Source: Capnocytophaga sp. oral taxon 863 str. F0517 (lineage in GTDB: Bacteria > Bacteroidota > Bacteroidia > Flavobacteriales > Flavobacteriaceae). From it: a stretch of DNA of 36,503 bases. A model generated the notes under the pieces. That model was not told where the DNA came from, searched no databases, and saw only the letters and a list, made by a program, of their open reading frames with translations. Positions 23,862-31,974 of the stretch are shown one piece after another; within the stretch, counting starts at the first letter, position 1; the number at the start of each line of letters is the position of its first letter. The position numbers and the translations under genes were made by a program. Location: contig NZ_KE992164.1 of the NCBI RefSeq assembly GCF_000466425.1, positions 62,987-99,489 of the forward strand. The letters are read 5' to 3'.

Positions 23862-24086
23862 ATGAAGAAAGAAATACTCATAAGTAGCGATAGTAATTAT
23901 GACAATTTGGTCGCTGAAATCTATATTGATGGCAAATATATCGCGCTTGTTAGCTACGATGAGGATCATAATTTTTTCGTAGAAACGCCTACCACCAATC
24001 GAAGCAATGAGGAAATAATAACCCATAAGGTAGAATACAATACCTTTATCGAACTATTAGAAGAAGCTAAAAATAGTTTAAAATGA
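23862..24086 (+). CDS. Small immunity-like protein, 74 aa
   Basis: 74-residue acidic cytoplasmic protein (MKKEILISSDSNYDNLVAEIYIDGKYIALVSYDE...). Pattern: a beta hairpin AEIYIDGKYIALVS, a FFVETP strand and a C-terminal helix YNTFIELLEEAKNSL. Proteins of this build, with Y/F-DGK-x-IALI and a C-terminal LExAKxxL, often occur near polymorphic toxins, so an immunity-type role is possible. No toxin is in the same operon here. No family name can be assigned securely. It is 5 bases after the YARHG gene and therefore probably co-translated. Confidence 0.6.
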   Translation: MKKEILISSDSNYDNLVAEIYIDGKYIALVSYDEDHNFFVETPTTNRSNEEIITHKVEYNTFIELLEEAKNSLK

Positions 24087-24111
24087 CATAGAATAAATTC
24101 TCAAAAATATC

Positions 24112-25092
24112 ATGCACAAAGAAATCCGATTTTATTCACATTACAATGGAGAGGCGCTCGCTTTGTTAGAGGTAAATAATGCCACTAATGAAACTATCTG
24201 GCAACTGAAAGAAATAGAGAATCATACCATCAGACTGTGTTTTGAGGCACCTCCCCTACCTGAAAAGCTACAAATATTAGCCGAAGTAGTAGCACTACCT
24301 CATAAGTCTGTATTTATACTACAACTTTTAAGAGATAGTAATCAAGAGGCTTGGATAAATATAGAGGATTTCAAAACGGTGTGCCAAGTAGAACAAGTAT
24401 TTATCAGCAATAGAGACAAGGGATTCGACTCGCTCAAAGGTATCGAACATTTCCAGAATCTGAAAGAATTGGATCTAATGCTTTGTTATGATAAAAATAT
24501 CAGTCTGGCTCCCTTGCAGGCTTGCCCCCAATTAGAAAGGATTAGCCTAGAGCTTCCACTCACTAAAAAGCAACACCAAGAGCTGTCCCTCTTACAATCT
24601 TTAAAGAAAATGAATGTAAGAGACTTGCAAACGGATTTGCTCCAACCCATACCTACTATGGAATCCTTGGAAGTACAAGGCTTACAAAGTACTGACCTTG
24701 ATAAGAAAATGCCTAATTTGAAAAACCTACTGATACTCAATAGCAATAAGTTGGAGGATATTAGTTTTATATCAGGCTTAAAATACTTGGAAAGTCTTTC
24801 GTTTTGTGGAGCCAATAAAGTCACTAAGCTTCCCCATCTTGCCCCTTTGAAAGAACTTAGATACCTTTCATTGATAAATATGAAGCTTCTTACTGATATT
24901 CTTAGCATTAGAGAAGCAAACCAATTACAAAGTTTGCGTATCGCTACTAATTCATTTTCATTAGCGGATTTGGCTTGGCTCTCTCCGGAAGCATTCCCTC
25001 TGTTGGAGCATATCACCATTAAGCTAAAGACTATGAAAGAGACCAAAACTTTCTTAGAGCGCTTTCCCGAAATAGGGGAAATACAATATTAG
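24112..25092 (+). CDS. Leucine-rich-repeat-like protein
   Basis: 326-residue cytoplasmic protein without a signal peptide. The first ~95 residues are a mixed alpha/beta domain. From about residue 100, imperfect leucine-rich repeats of 21-25 residues follow: FDSLKGIEHFQNLKELDLML, LAPLQACPQLERISLEL, MPNLKNLLILNSNKLEDISFISGLKYLESLSFCG, LAPLKELRYLSLINM, ANQLQSLRIATN and LLEHITIKL. It resembles the LRR proteins often placed among immunity-gene clusters in Bacteroidota. The role is unknown. Third gene of the operon starting at 22768, and AT-rich. Confidence 0.72.
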   Translation: MHKEIRFYSHYNGEALALLEVNNATNETIWQLKEIENHTIRLCFEAPPLPEKLQILAEVVALPHKSVFILQLLRDSNQEAWINIEDFKTVCQVEQVFISNRDKGFDSLKGIEHFQNLKELDLMLCYDKNISLAPLQACPQLERISLELPLTKKQHQELSLLQSLKKMNVRDLQTDLLQPIPTMESLEVQGLQSTDLDKKMPNLKNLLILNSNKLEDISFISGLKYLESLSFCGANKVTKLPHLAPLKELRYLSLINMKLLTDILSIREANQLQSLRIATNSFSLADLAWLSPEAFPLLEHITIKLKTMKETKTFLERFPEIGEIQY

Positions 25093-25250
25093 AAATCCCC
25101 TCACTAGTTCGCTTCTTGCAGCTCGCGCCCATTATAAGCAGCCCCTATGGCTCTAGTCTGAGATAAAACCAAAGGTCTTATTATAATCCGTGGGAGCTTT
25201 CGTTATGTCGAACTCACGTTAGTTTAGGAAACAATTCATCAAAATATGTA

Positions 25251-25478
25251 ATGGTCAAAATAGAAAAAATCACAAGAGGACAGATCACCATATCTTACAA
25301 AGGTCAGTATTACAATATCTTAGGTGAGGGTCTTTTACTAACTGAGGGAAACGCCTATAGTTACATTATCTATCGTAATTCCATAGATAATACACTTTCC
25401 TATGTGGAACAAGAGACTATATTACAGGCTATTATAGAACATTTTTGGAGCAAAGGACAAAAGGTAATCATTGAATAG
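25251..25478 (+). CDS. Imm74-like small immunity protein
   Basis: 75-residue protein. IEKITRGQITISYKGQYYNILGEGLL, a YIIYRNSI strand and a C-terminal helix (EQETILQAIIEHFWSKGQKVIIE) resemble the Imm74 family (ItRg-I-I-y-Gk..I-GE..., I-aIi..f...g), members of polymorphic-toxin immunity sets. No toxin gene with matching architecture is visible within the window. It stands alone in AT-rich DNA, 158 bases after the LRR-like gene, with no recognisable TAnnTTTG promoter. Homology is by eye, so the family call is provisional. Confidence 0.58.
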   Translation: MVKIEKITRGQITISYKGQYYNILGEGLLLTEGNAYSYIIYRNSIDNTLSYVEQETILQAIIEHFWSKGQKVIIE

Positions 25479-25733
25479 TTTGTTTCTCAACTTTTAATTT
25501 TTAAAGATGAACCATCATTTAGAAAACTATTATTCAGGCGATTGGGCTTGGAATCAGTTTGTAAGTATGCAGCCCCTCTGTCATCACACAGCCTGTGCCT
25601 GCTTTAGATAATCTAAGCATTGCCGACTGTATCGCAGCTCCAAATCTCCTACAAAGATTAAAAGAATGCCTTATGAGAATGGAATAGCCCCCATAACTCA
25701 AAACTCAAAATTAAAAACTTAAAACTCAAAATT
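25479..25733 (+). pseudogene. Gene-free gap with possible gene remnant
   Basis: The gap holds a short reading frame at 25507-25611 (34 residues, starting MNHHLENYYSGDWAWNQF and then losing protein-like character). The first 18 residues look like a genuine protein N-terminus, suggesting a decayed accessory gene, but no family is recognised. The rest is an AAAACTC-word tract (25695-25733). Confidence 0.25.
25695..25733. repeat. AAAACTC-word repeat before the SMR gene
   Basis: Copies of ACTCAAA/ACTTAAA end exactly at the start codon of the SMR exporter gene (25734), as also happens before the YARHG gene. Confidence 0.8.
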
Positions 25734-26060
25734 ATGTATTGGATTTTACTCATTATAGCAGGCCTTTTTGAGGTCGCTTTTACTTTCTGCCTTGGCAAAG
25801 GAAAAGAAACACAAGGTACCACGATGTACCTATGGTACGGAGGTTTTTTGGGCTGCACTTTTGTGAGCATGTCCCTACTGATGAAGGTTTCCCAACACCT
25901 TCCCTTAGGTACTGCCTATGCCGTATGGACAGGTATCGGAGCCGTAGGCACTGCTCTTGTGGGAATTTGGATCTTTAAGGAACCCGCTTCCTTCTGGCGC
26001 CTCTTCTTCCTCACCACTCTTATAGGCTCAGTCGTAGGACTCAAAGCTGTATCTAGTTAG
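25734..26060 (+). CDS. sugE: SMR family exporter (SugE/Gdx type)
   Basis: 108-residue small-multidrug-resistance protein with four membrane helices (about 3-20, 30-51, 58-78 and 85-103). The essential glutamate is E13 in IAGLFEVAFTF, and LPLGTAYAVWTGIGAVGTALVGI is typical of the SugE/Gdx guanidinium-exporter branch rather than EmrE. It works as an antiparallel dimer in the inner membrane. No guanidine riboswitch is evident in the upstream 250 bases. It lies directly after an AAAACTC repeat and is followed by a repeat-derived hairpin. Confidence 0.9.
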   Translation: MYWILLIIAGLFEVAFTFCLGKGKETQGTTMYLWYGGFLGCTFVSMSLLMKVSQHLPLGTAYAVWTGIGAVGTALVGIWIFKEPASFWRLFFLTTLIGSVVGLKAVSS

Positions 26061-26140
26061 TTTTGAGTTCATAATTTTGAGTTTATAGTTCTTCTGTTCG
26101 TAGAAAACTCTGAATTAAAAACTCAAAACTCAAAACTAAC
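26058..26140. repeat. AAAACTC-word repeat with inverted arms
   Basis: Starts at the sugE stop codon. TAGTTTTGAGTT (26058-26069) and AACTCAAAACTA (26127-26138) are exactly complementary, giving a long-range 12-bp stem around further copies of the word. It probably ends the sugE transcript. Confidence 0.8.
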
Positions 26141-26186
26141 TTGGCATACTTTTTGCTGCAAACCGTCCCTGAAAAACAACTGTAAA

Positions 26187-27041
26187 ATGAAAAAGATATT
26201 CATTATCGCCAGTATGCTATGCTTCTTTTCTGAAGCCTTGGCACAGATCAAGCTCCCCCAACCCAGCGTAAAGGGTAGCATAGAACAAATGGTCGGGCTT
26301 ACCGAAGTGGAAGTAAGCTACACCCGCCCCGCGAAGCGCGGTAGAAAGATCTTCGGAGAACTGGTGCCCTACAATCGTGTATGGCGTACCGGTGCCAATG
26401 AGAATACGACCATCTCCTTCAGTGAAGATGTCACCATTGATGGCAAAGTACTCCCCAAGGGGAAATATGCCCTCTATACCAAACCCGAAACCGGCAAGTG
26501 GACTTTCTACTTCTACAAGAAAAACGACAACTGGGGACTCCCTCAGCAATGGGACGAAAGCCAAATCGCCCTACAAGCGGAGACCAAGCCTGCTCCTTAC
26601 TACATGGAAACCGAATATCTTACCATTGAGTTAAACCCTATCAACTATAACGATGGGGAAATAGCCATCCGTTGGGACAAAACGATCGTGAGACTACCCT
26701 TCCATACCCAAACCCAAGAGCAGTCCATGGAGAACATCGCTGACAAAATCACTGCCACTTCTTCCGCTCGTGATTACTACGATGCCGCCAACTACCTACT
26801 GACCTCCAATGGCGACCTCGACAAAGCTAACGAACTGATTACCAAGTCCCTCAGCATGCAGAAGGATGCACCTTACTATATGTATCGTGCCCAAGCGATC
26901 ATCCTCTCCCGATTAGGAAAGACCAAAGAAGCCATCAAGGCGGCAGAAACCTCCCTACAAAAAGCCAAAAAAGAAGGCAATGAGGATTATGTAAAAATGA
27001 ATCAAGATTCCATTTCCCAGTGGAAGAAAAAACGAAAATAG
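26187..27041 (+). CDS. DUF2911 domain-containing exported protein
   Basis: 284-residue protein with a signal peptide (cleavage after EALA-Q, about residue 20). The DUF2911 domain spans about 20-165: LPQPSVKGSIEQMVGLTEVEVSYTRPAKRGRKIFGELVPYNRVWRTGANENTTISFSEDVTIDGK is near-diagnostic. The C-terminal third (about 175-280) is helical and TPR-like (AANYLLTSNGDLDKANELITKSL, YMYRAQAIILSRLGKTKEAIKAAETSL). Function is unknown. Only a poor promoter (one extra base within the -7 box near 26147-26156) was found, so expression may depend on read-through. It is followed by the GACAAGT hairpin repeat. Confidence 0.88.
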   Translation: MKKIFIIASMLCFFSEALAQIKLPQPSVKGSIEQMVGLTEVEVSYTRPAKRGRKIFGELVPYNRVWRTGANENTTISFSEDVTIDGKVLPKGKYALYTKPETGKWTFYFYKKNDNWGLPQQWDESQIALQAETKPAPYYMETEYLTIELNPINYNDGEIAIRWDKTIVRLPFHTQTQEQSMENIADKITATSSARDYYDAANYLLTSNGDLDKANELITKSLSMQKDAPYYMYRAQAIILSRLGKTKEAIKAAETSLQKAKKEGNEDYVKMNQDSISQWKKKRK

Positions 27042-27126
27042 TGACAAGTAACTAATGACAAGTGACTAATGACAAGTGACTAATATTCAGTGTGATATTA
27101 GTCACTTGTCATTTGTAATTGGTCAC
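27042..27126. repeat. GACAAGT-word repeat with perfect 19-bp hairpin
   Basis: Tandem GTGACAAGTAACTAAT words. Arms 27068-27086 and 27095-27113 are exactly complementary around an eight-base loop. It sits between two convergent gene ends (DUF2911 and the pseudogene). Confidence 0.9.
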
Positions 27127-27746
27127 TATTTATACATATCAATATCTATCCAGGCATTAAGCCTATGAAGTAGTTCTAATATTTTGTTATCAAAAACAAT
27201 GGCAGGGCAGCTCTCCTCAGGGCTCATTTCTACACAAAAAAGTAATTTTGGGTTAGGGGGAAATGCTTCCTTTTTCTACTAACATGTCTTTATAATTTCC
27301 TTTCTTTGTATAGAAAGTAAAGACAATAGCCGTCATTACATAATCCTCGCAACCTTCACAACACGCTTTTATAAGATCTTCCCCCAAAATGTCTGCTACA
27401 AAAATATGGTCTTCTTGTTTGAACTCAAAAGCCGTATATTCACGATATAGGAAAAATCATCCCCATTAGGATCACAACAATAACGGTCATATACTTTACG
27501 CCTCATCTTCTTATCAAGATGTTTGGCTATATATTCATCTATAAAAAACTGGCTTCCCTTAAAGCAACCTCCTATTACTGAGGCTTTAAAAGACTTACGA
27601 ACATAGGTTACTTTTTCAATTTCTCCAGTAGGAATCTTCTCATCAAAGCAAATCTGCGTTCCATCTACAAAGGTAACACACCGCTGCTGACTATAAGTAT
27701 TTCCTACCCATAAAATCCCTAAAAGGTAAAATATCCATCTTGTCAT
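27126..27746 (-). pseudogene. Frameshifted secreted protein (two frameshifts)
   Basis: The first part (27446-27746) encodes MTRWIFYLLGILWVGNTYSQ (signal peptide) and about 80 more residues. At 27445-27449 an extra AT dinucleotide shifts the frame; removing two bases joins it to YREYTAFEFKQEDHIFVAD..CCEGCEDYVMTAIVFTFYTKKGNYKDM. In the G5 tract at 27256-27260 one base too many shifts it again, and the third segment continues LLFCVEMSPEESCPAIVFDNK..LNAWIDIDMYK to a stop at 27126-27128. Correcting both gives one frame of about 205 codons. The product is unknown. As read, translation would stop at residue 116 (27396). It is the last gene behind two lipoprotein genes (8-base gap). Recent inactivation, phase variation and sequencing error are the alternatives. 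Confidence 0.82.
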
Positions 27747-27754
27747 AGTAACTA

Positions 27755-28759
27755 TTATTTGATTCCTATCTTGATATACATTCGTTGTTTGTTAAGCTCT
27801 CCTTTGCTATCTAAAAAGCTATTCATGGGATTGATAGAAACGTATAAATAACCATTTTTGGAGAAGAAAACATCATTCTCATCTATATTATAAATCTTCC
27901 AATTGCTAAGTTCTGCAGTTATAATAGGTTTAGAAACAAAGGGGGTGATACTTTCTACTCTATACAAAGAAAAGCTGTCAGGTTCAGAATAAATTTCTGT
28001 TGTTATCATAAAGAGATGTTTCCTATTGGGTGATATAAAGGGCAGATGATCAAAGGTAATTTTTCTTCCCGTTGTTTTATCTATGGTAATCTCACCATAA
28101 CCATCTCCTACTTGGCTACTTACCACATATTGATTTAAAGTGTCTATTCTTCCTATATATTCATAACTTTCATCTACTCCACTCAGTTCACCAATAGTAT
28201 CTTTAAATTTAACAACAGCTTCTTCACAAGCAATACTAAGTATTTTGCCTTTCTTTTGAAAAGTAAGTGTATCTCCAATAAAGAAATCTACCTTATTTTT
28301 AATAGCTTTTTGATACTCTTCTTTTGTGATAAGACTGATAGATAAATATGTAGAAAGACTTCCAGAAGTAGCGTTTCTTTGGCTACCTTTCAATATGAAA
28401 TTAGACTCCTCTAATTCCTCCTGAGTAAGTTTTAATTTCTCATAGTTATCGGCATCTTCTTTTAAAATATATTCTTCTTCATTGCCTTCATTACATTTGT
28501 AGAAGTGTTCAGAAACACCTACTACCCATAAAGGTTCTCCATAACTATACTGAGATTGAGCCTTAACATTTATGTCAGGAATTTTATATTTGGCAGCTCC
28601 TTCCTTAATCACATACAACTCCTTCTCCACAGGCACAAAGACCTCTTCTTGTTGCTGCTTTTCCTCTACTATAGCACTTTCCCCTGCCGGCTGTTGCCCC
28701 TGAAAGAGGTTACAGCTGGTAGATAACAATGTTAAAAAGAATATGATAAAATGTTTCAT
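27755..28759 (-). CDS. Periplasmic-type lipoprotein, paralog A
   Basis: 334-residue lipoprotein of unknown function. The signal peptide ends in the lipobox LSTSC with lipid-modified C16, followed by NLFQGQQPAGES; there is no K-D/E-D/E motif after the Cys, so surface export is not predicted. The mature part starts with an SH3-like stretch (VFVPVEKELYVIKEGAAKYKIPDI..EPLWVVGVSEHFYKC) and continues with about 200 residues of mixed sheet including FISPNRKHLFMITTE and FSKNGYLYVSINPMN. It is a clear tandem paralog of the gene at 28771-29784 (11-base gap), sharing NLFQ.QQPAGES and VFVPVEKELYV. AT-rich, in the accessory block. Confidence 0.68.
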   Translation of the reverse strand: MKHFIIFFLTLLSTSCNLFQGQQPAGESAIVEEKQQQEEVFVPVEKELYVIKEGAAKYKIPDINVKAQSQYSYGEPLWVVGVSEHFYKCNEGNEEEYILKEDADNYEKLKLTQEELEESNFILKGSQRNATSGSLSTYLSISLITKEEYQKAIKNKVDFFIGDTLTFQKKGKILSIACEEAVVKFKDTIGELSGVDESYEYIGRIDTLNQYVVSSQVGDGYGEITIDKTTGRKITFDHLPFISPNRKHLFMITTEIYSEPDSFSLYRVESITPFVSKPIITAELSNWKIYNIDENDVFFSKNGYLYVSINPMNSFLDSKGELNKQRMYIKIGIK

Positions 28760-28770
28760 TAGTTGGTTAT

Positions 28771-29784
28771 TTACTGATACCTGTCTTTTATCTTGATTAT
28801 CAAATACTTACAAGGCTTATCCTCCTCTTTATAATTATATTCATAACTATCTAAAGCATCCATAGCAACATACAAGCTCCCATCTTTGCCAAAGAAGGTA
28901 GGTCTATTTTTAGATGCTTCGTAGGCTACCCAATAGGAAATCCAAGCAGATACCACAAATTCGATAGCAAAAGGTTCTTTGTTTAGTACCTTATATAGCG
29001 CAATAGCAGTAGCCCCTCCCATCTCTGTCATCCCTAACGTGATGATATATTTTCCATTAGGCGAAAGGTAAGGGTGACTTTCTATTTCTGTCTTATGACC
29101 TGTTCTTTTATCTATAAGAAACTTATACCCTGCCTTACCCGCTATAAGATATTGGTGTATGGGCTGCATCTCTCCCTCGTATTCATAGACTTCCAAATCA
29201 TCTTGAGGCGTCATTTCTACATCCTTAAGCTTAACCACTGTATCGTTACAAGGAAGTGAGAGTATCCCCTCTTTCTTTTTTATGGCAAGTGTATCTTTCA
29301 CCAAAGGAAAGTATCCATTTTTCCTTGCCTTTTGATATGCTTCATAAGAAATCTGATCAATCGTAAAATATTTGGAAAGGGTCGTTCCCTCTTTTTCATC
29401 TACAAAAGTCTCTCCCTCCCATTTGCCTTTAAAATGAACATCTTCTAAGACTTCCTTAGTAAAACGAATATCCTCATAATTTCCCATATCTTCCTTGCGA
29501 AGATACCAATCCAAATTGCTTTTTATCTTGTAGAAATGCTCCGATTCCGCTTCTATTCGAAAAGGTCTTCCAAAAGAATACGCTTGCTCATTAGGATTAC
29601 TATGAATATCAGGCACTGTATATTGCAGTGCTGTAAAATTAGTTACATACAACTCCTTCTCCACGGGTACAAACACTTCATCTTTCCAGAAACTCGCCAC
29701 ACTCTCCCCTGCCGGCTGTTGTTTTTGGAAAAGGTTACAGCCTGCCAATAATAATGTTACGAAGAATATGATAAAATGTCTCAT
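28771..29784 (-). CDS. Periplasmic-type lipoprotein, paralog B
   Basis: 337-residue lipoprotein. The lipobox LLAGC (C16) is followed by NLFQKQQPAGES, the same linker as paralog A, then VFVPVEKELYVTNFTALQYTVPDI and an SH3-like portion (FRIEAESEHFYKI). Shared later motifs are SLPCNDTVVKLKD, KTGHK/RTGHKTE, YLSPNGKYIIT and FFGKDGSLYVAMDALDS. The two genes differ most in the middle. They likely arose by tandem duplication and face the periplasm. Together with the downstream pseudogene they form a three-gene run. Upstream is a palindrome (29809-29837) and no TAnnTTTG box, so the promoter is unclear. Confidence 0.68.
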   Translation of the reverse strand: MRHFIIFFVTLLLAGCNLFQKQQPAGESVASFWKDEVFVPVEKELYVTNFTALQYTVPDIHSNPNEQAYSFGRPFRIEAESEHFYKIKSNLDWYLRKEDMGNYEDIRFTKEVLEDVHFKGKWEGETFVDEKEGTTLSKYFTIDQISYEAYQKARKNGYFPLVKDTLAIKKKEGILSLPCNDTVVKLKDVEMTPQDDLEVYEYEGEMQPIHQYLIAGKAGYKFLIDKRTGHKTEIESHPYLSPNGKYIITLGMTEMGGATAIALYKVLNKEPFAIEFVVSAWISYWVAYEASKNRPTFFGKDGSLYVAMDALDSYEYNYKEEDKPCKYLIIKIKDRYQ

Positions 29785-29796
29785 TAGTTATTGTTT

Positions 29797-29840
29797 ATCA
29801 GTGTTTTACAATTCATCACCAGTGTGGTGATGAATTGAGG
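29797..29840. repeat. Dispersed palindrome CAATTCATCACCA, copy 1
   Basis: Perfect 13-bp inverted repeat (29809-29821 and 29825-29837) with loop GTG, preceded by TTATCAGTGTTTTA. The same unit with one base changed in the loop occurs at 33250-33293. It lies 34 bases after the stop of the minus-strand YD-like gene, so it may be its terminator. Confidence 0.88.
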
Positions 29841-29870
29841 AGTAAGTTACAAATTGGTGCTTGTTAAGAC

Positions 29871-31115
29871 CTATTCATAATAGGTAAAGTTTCTCTCTAT
29901 AAGATACTCTAAACTATCTCTAAAAAATTTAGCTTCATAGATGCAGTTGTTATACTTATCATATTTGTAAATCCTTTTACCTATAGTTTCTATGGTTCTC
30001 TTTCTTATGTTGTAGTATTTGGAAAGTTCCATAGTACAATTCCCTTTTTCATCATAAGAATAATAAACACCTCCTTGTAGCTTTCCATCGGGAAAGAATT
30101 CCTCTTGCTGGGTCGTTTTTCCATTTTCTTCTCTCCAGAAAGTAACACTTTTAAGCGCCTCTTGCACATAAGTATAATTTTCTTTCAATTTCTTATCCTC
30201 ATAGCAATAAGAAGTAACCACTTTGAAATCATCCATACTGATGTATTGGTCTTCTACCAGGTCTCCATTTGCATCATAAGTATAATAAGTGATGGTCTCT
30301 TTCCTCTTTTTATCTTTTTCTCCTGAGTAAATTTCGTAAGAAGTTTTCTGCCACACTTTTCCGTTAGAGAGATAGGCAAAGGTATCAAAATAGTGGACAG
30401 TTCCAAGTGCTATCCTTTCCTTTATAAGAAGTTGTCCTTTATCATCATAGGTATAATAGGTAGTTGTATGCTCTTCTTTATTGGTCAAATTTTTGTATTC
30501 CTCTTGGGTCAGATTTCCTTTGTCATCATAAGTGAAAGTAATTTTTGTCTGTAGTTTATTTCCAGCATACCCTGAAATACTTTCCTTTAGATCTTTGTGA
30601 TTGAACTTAGTAATATCCTTGAACACATTCGTTTTTTTCTTATCAAAATTCGTATTTAGAACGGTTTCCCTTAAGACTACTTCTTTTCCTTTATAAGCAT
30701 AAGTCTCCAAAGAATGTGCTACTTGCTTTTTGTCCTGATATTGGAAACTTTCGATATGTGAAGGGAGCCGAAGGTTATTATAAGTAAAAATCTGCTTGTA
30801 CTTTACATTGCCTAAGATATCAAATGTTTGGAATTCGGTGATATTCCCTTCCCTGTCAAAGCTATATTTGCAATGTTCGTTTGTGCTATTGGATTCATTG
30901 TCATTAGGGAACCTTTTCTTTTCTACCCCTTCGGATACTTCTCCGCCTATATAATAGATTCTCTCCACGGATTTTACATGTCCCTGAAGTGTGCCTCCAA
31001 AAACTTCTAATTGCTCTTCTGTATATTTGCCTTCATCCTTCTCTTGCGCAGAAAGTGAAAAGCAAAAGCAGAAAAGTAATGTTATAAAATAGGGTTTAAA
31101 AGGGTTTATCTCCAT
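29871..31115 (-). CDS. YD/RHS-repeat-like exported protein
   Basis: 414-residue protein with a signal peptide (FITLLFCFCFSLSA-QEK, about residue 24). The mature part consists of repeated beta-hairpin units of 20-25 residues with the pattern Y-T/S-Y-D-x-K/N-G-N/Q-L, e.g. YSFDREGNITEF, FTYDDKGNLTQEEY, YTYDDKGQLLIKE, YTYDANGDLVEDQY, YSYDEKGNCTMEL and YKYDKYNNCIYE. This resembles the YD-repeat sheets of RHS proteins, but it has no RHS core, no PVDxxG autocleavage motif and no toxin tip. Function is unknown. It starts 34 bases after the zeta toxin stop and may be in the same transcript. Confidence 0.68.
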   Translation of the reverse strand: MEINPFKPYFITLLFCFCFSLSAQEKDEGKYTEEQLEVFGGTLQGHVKSVERIYYIGGEVSEGVEKKRFPNDNESNSTNEHCKYSFDREGNITEFQTFDILGNVKYKQIFTYNNLRLPSHIESFQYQDKKQVAHSLETYAYKGKEVVLRETVLNTNFDKKKTNVFKDITKFNHKDLKESISGYAGNKLQTKITFTYDDKGNLTQEEYKNLTNKEEHTTTYYTYDDKGQLLIKERIALGTVHYFDTFAYLSNGKVWQKTSYEIYSGEKDKKRKETITYYTYDANGDLVEDQYISMDDFKVVTSYCYEDKKLKENYTYVQEALKSVTFWREENGKTTQQEEFFPDGKLQGGVYYSYDEKGNCTMELSKYYNIRKRTIETIGKRIYKYDKYNNCIYEAKFFRDSLEYLIERNFTYYE

Positions 31116-31149
31116 TATAAGAGGTCAGCCAATATGCTCATTCTCTAAT

Positions 31150-31974
31150 CTAATGGATATGGCTGTCGTCAGCCATTTTTTGAATAAGTTCCTCTACAAT
31201 AACTCTTATAGAAGGGGACATCCTAAGTTTCATTGTATTAGCTTTTTCTATCAGCTGCAACCGAAGTGCCTTATCTTGATACTGTTGTATCCTTGCTTTT
31301 ACAACTTCCTCTGAAGGCAAACGAGCTATATCCCATTGCTGAGCCAAGGTATAGGTAATAAGATGCCTTTCCGCCTGATAGCTGTAAAGATGTATCTTAT
31401 CTACTGCTTTTTCAGTATATAAGCGATCCAACGAAAGGAGCAAACCCGCTACAGCTTTATCATGGGAAGCTTTGTCGGCTAATCGTCCATATCCTTGGAA
31501 GTCTATTTCTTCCTGATAGCGCAAGTAAAAGCCCAATTCTGTAAAAAGAGCAGGTGCTGCAATAGCAAAAGCTTCTATCCTAAAACCTTTTTCTTTGAAA
31601 GCCAAGGCTGTACGCAATGGAATATCCGCATTACGCATAGTTCCTTCTACTATGATATTGTATCGGTGAGTAATAGCTTCTTGTATAAGTGCTTCTGTAA
31701 AAAAGTTAGAGAATAGTTGTGTTTCCGCTGAATAACTATCAGGGTGTTTTATAAGTTCTTTTGCCTTTGGGTGAAATTCTCTGTAGATATCCCCATTGAC
31801 AAAGAGAAAGTCTTTATCAGGAAATTGTCGTAAAATAGCCCTTGCTAACCCACTTTTCCCCGAAGCAGGTTGCCCTCCTAAGATAAAAGCAATAGGGCTT
31901 TCTTGTGAAAATTTTCCTCTAAGTAATTTATCTCTTTTAAGAAGATAAATAGCTTCAATTTCATTCAACTTCAT
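31150..31974 (-). CDS. Zeta toxin family kinase
   Basis: 274-residue P-loop kinase. Walker A is GGQPASGKS (33-41), with Ala-Ser where epsilon/zeta toxins often have GAGK. The catalytic region NGDIYREFHP has D62 and the following motif VEGTMRNADIP is a zeta hallmark. Zeta toxins phosphorylate UDP-GlcNAc or UDP-linked sugars and block cell-wall synthesis. The ~110 C-terminal residues are helical. The start overlaps the end of an upstream 95-residue ORF by 14 bases, a typical antitoxin-toxin arrangement, and the start region (ATGAAATGAA) carries a second ATG. Whether it is active depends on the partner; activity is inferred from intact motifs. Confidence 0.85.
   Translation of the reverse strand: MKLNEIEAIYLLKRDKLLRGKFSQESPIAFILGGQPASGKSGLARAILRQFPDKDFLFVNGDIYREFHPKAKELIKHPDSYSAETQLFSNFFTEALIQEAITHRYNIIVEGTMRNADIPLRTALAFKEKGFRIEAFAIAAPALFTELGFYLRYQEEIDFQGYGRLADKASHDKAVAGLLLSLDRLYTEKAVDKIHLYSYQAERHLITYTLAQQWDIARLPSEEVVKARIQQYQDKALRLQLIEKANTMKLRMSPSIRVIVEELIQKMADDSHIH

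Noticed and set aside
25479-25733. Guanidine riboswitch upstream of sugE
   Set aside because: No ACGR-rich paired loops or other recognisable motif; the stretch immediately before the start is a simple AAAACTC repeat.
29871-31115. RHS/Tc-type toxin
   Set aside because: It has YD-like strands but is too short, lacks the RHS core and autocleavage motif, and ends without a toxin tip.
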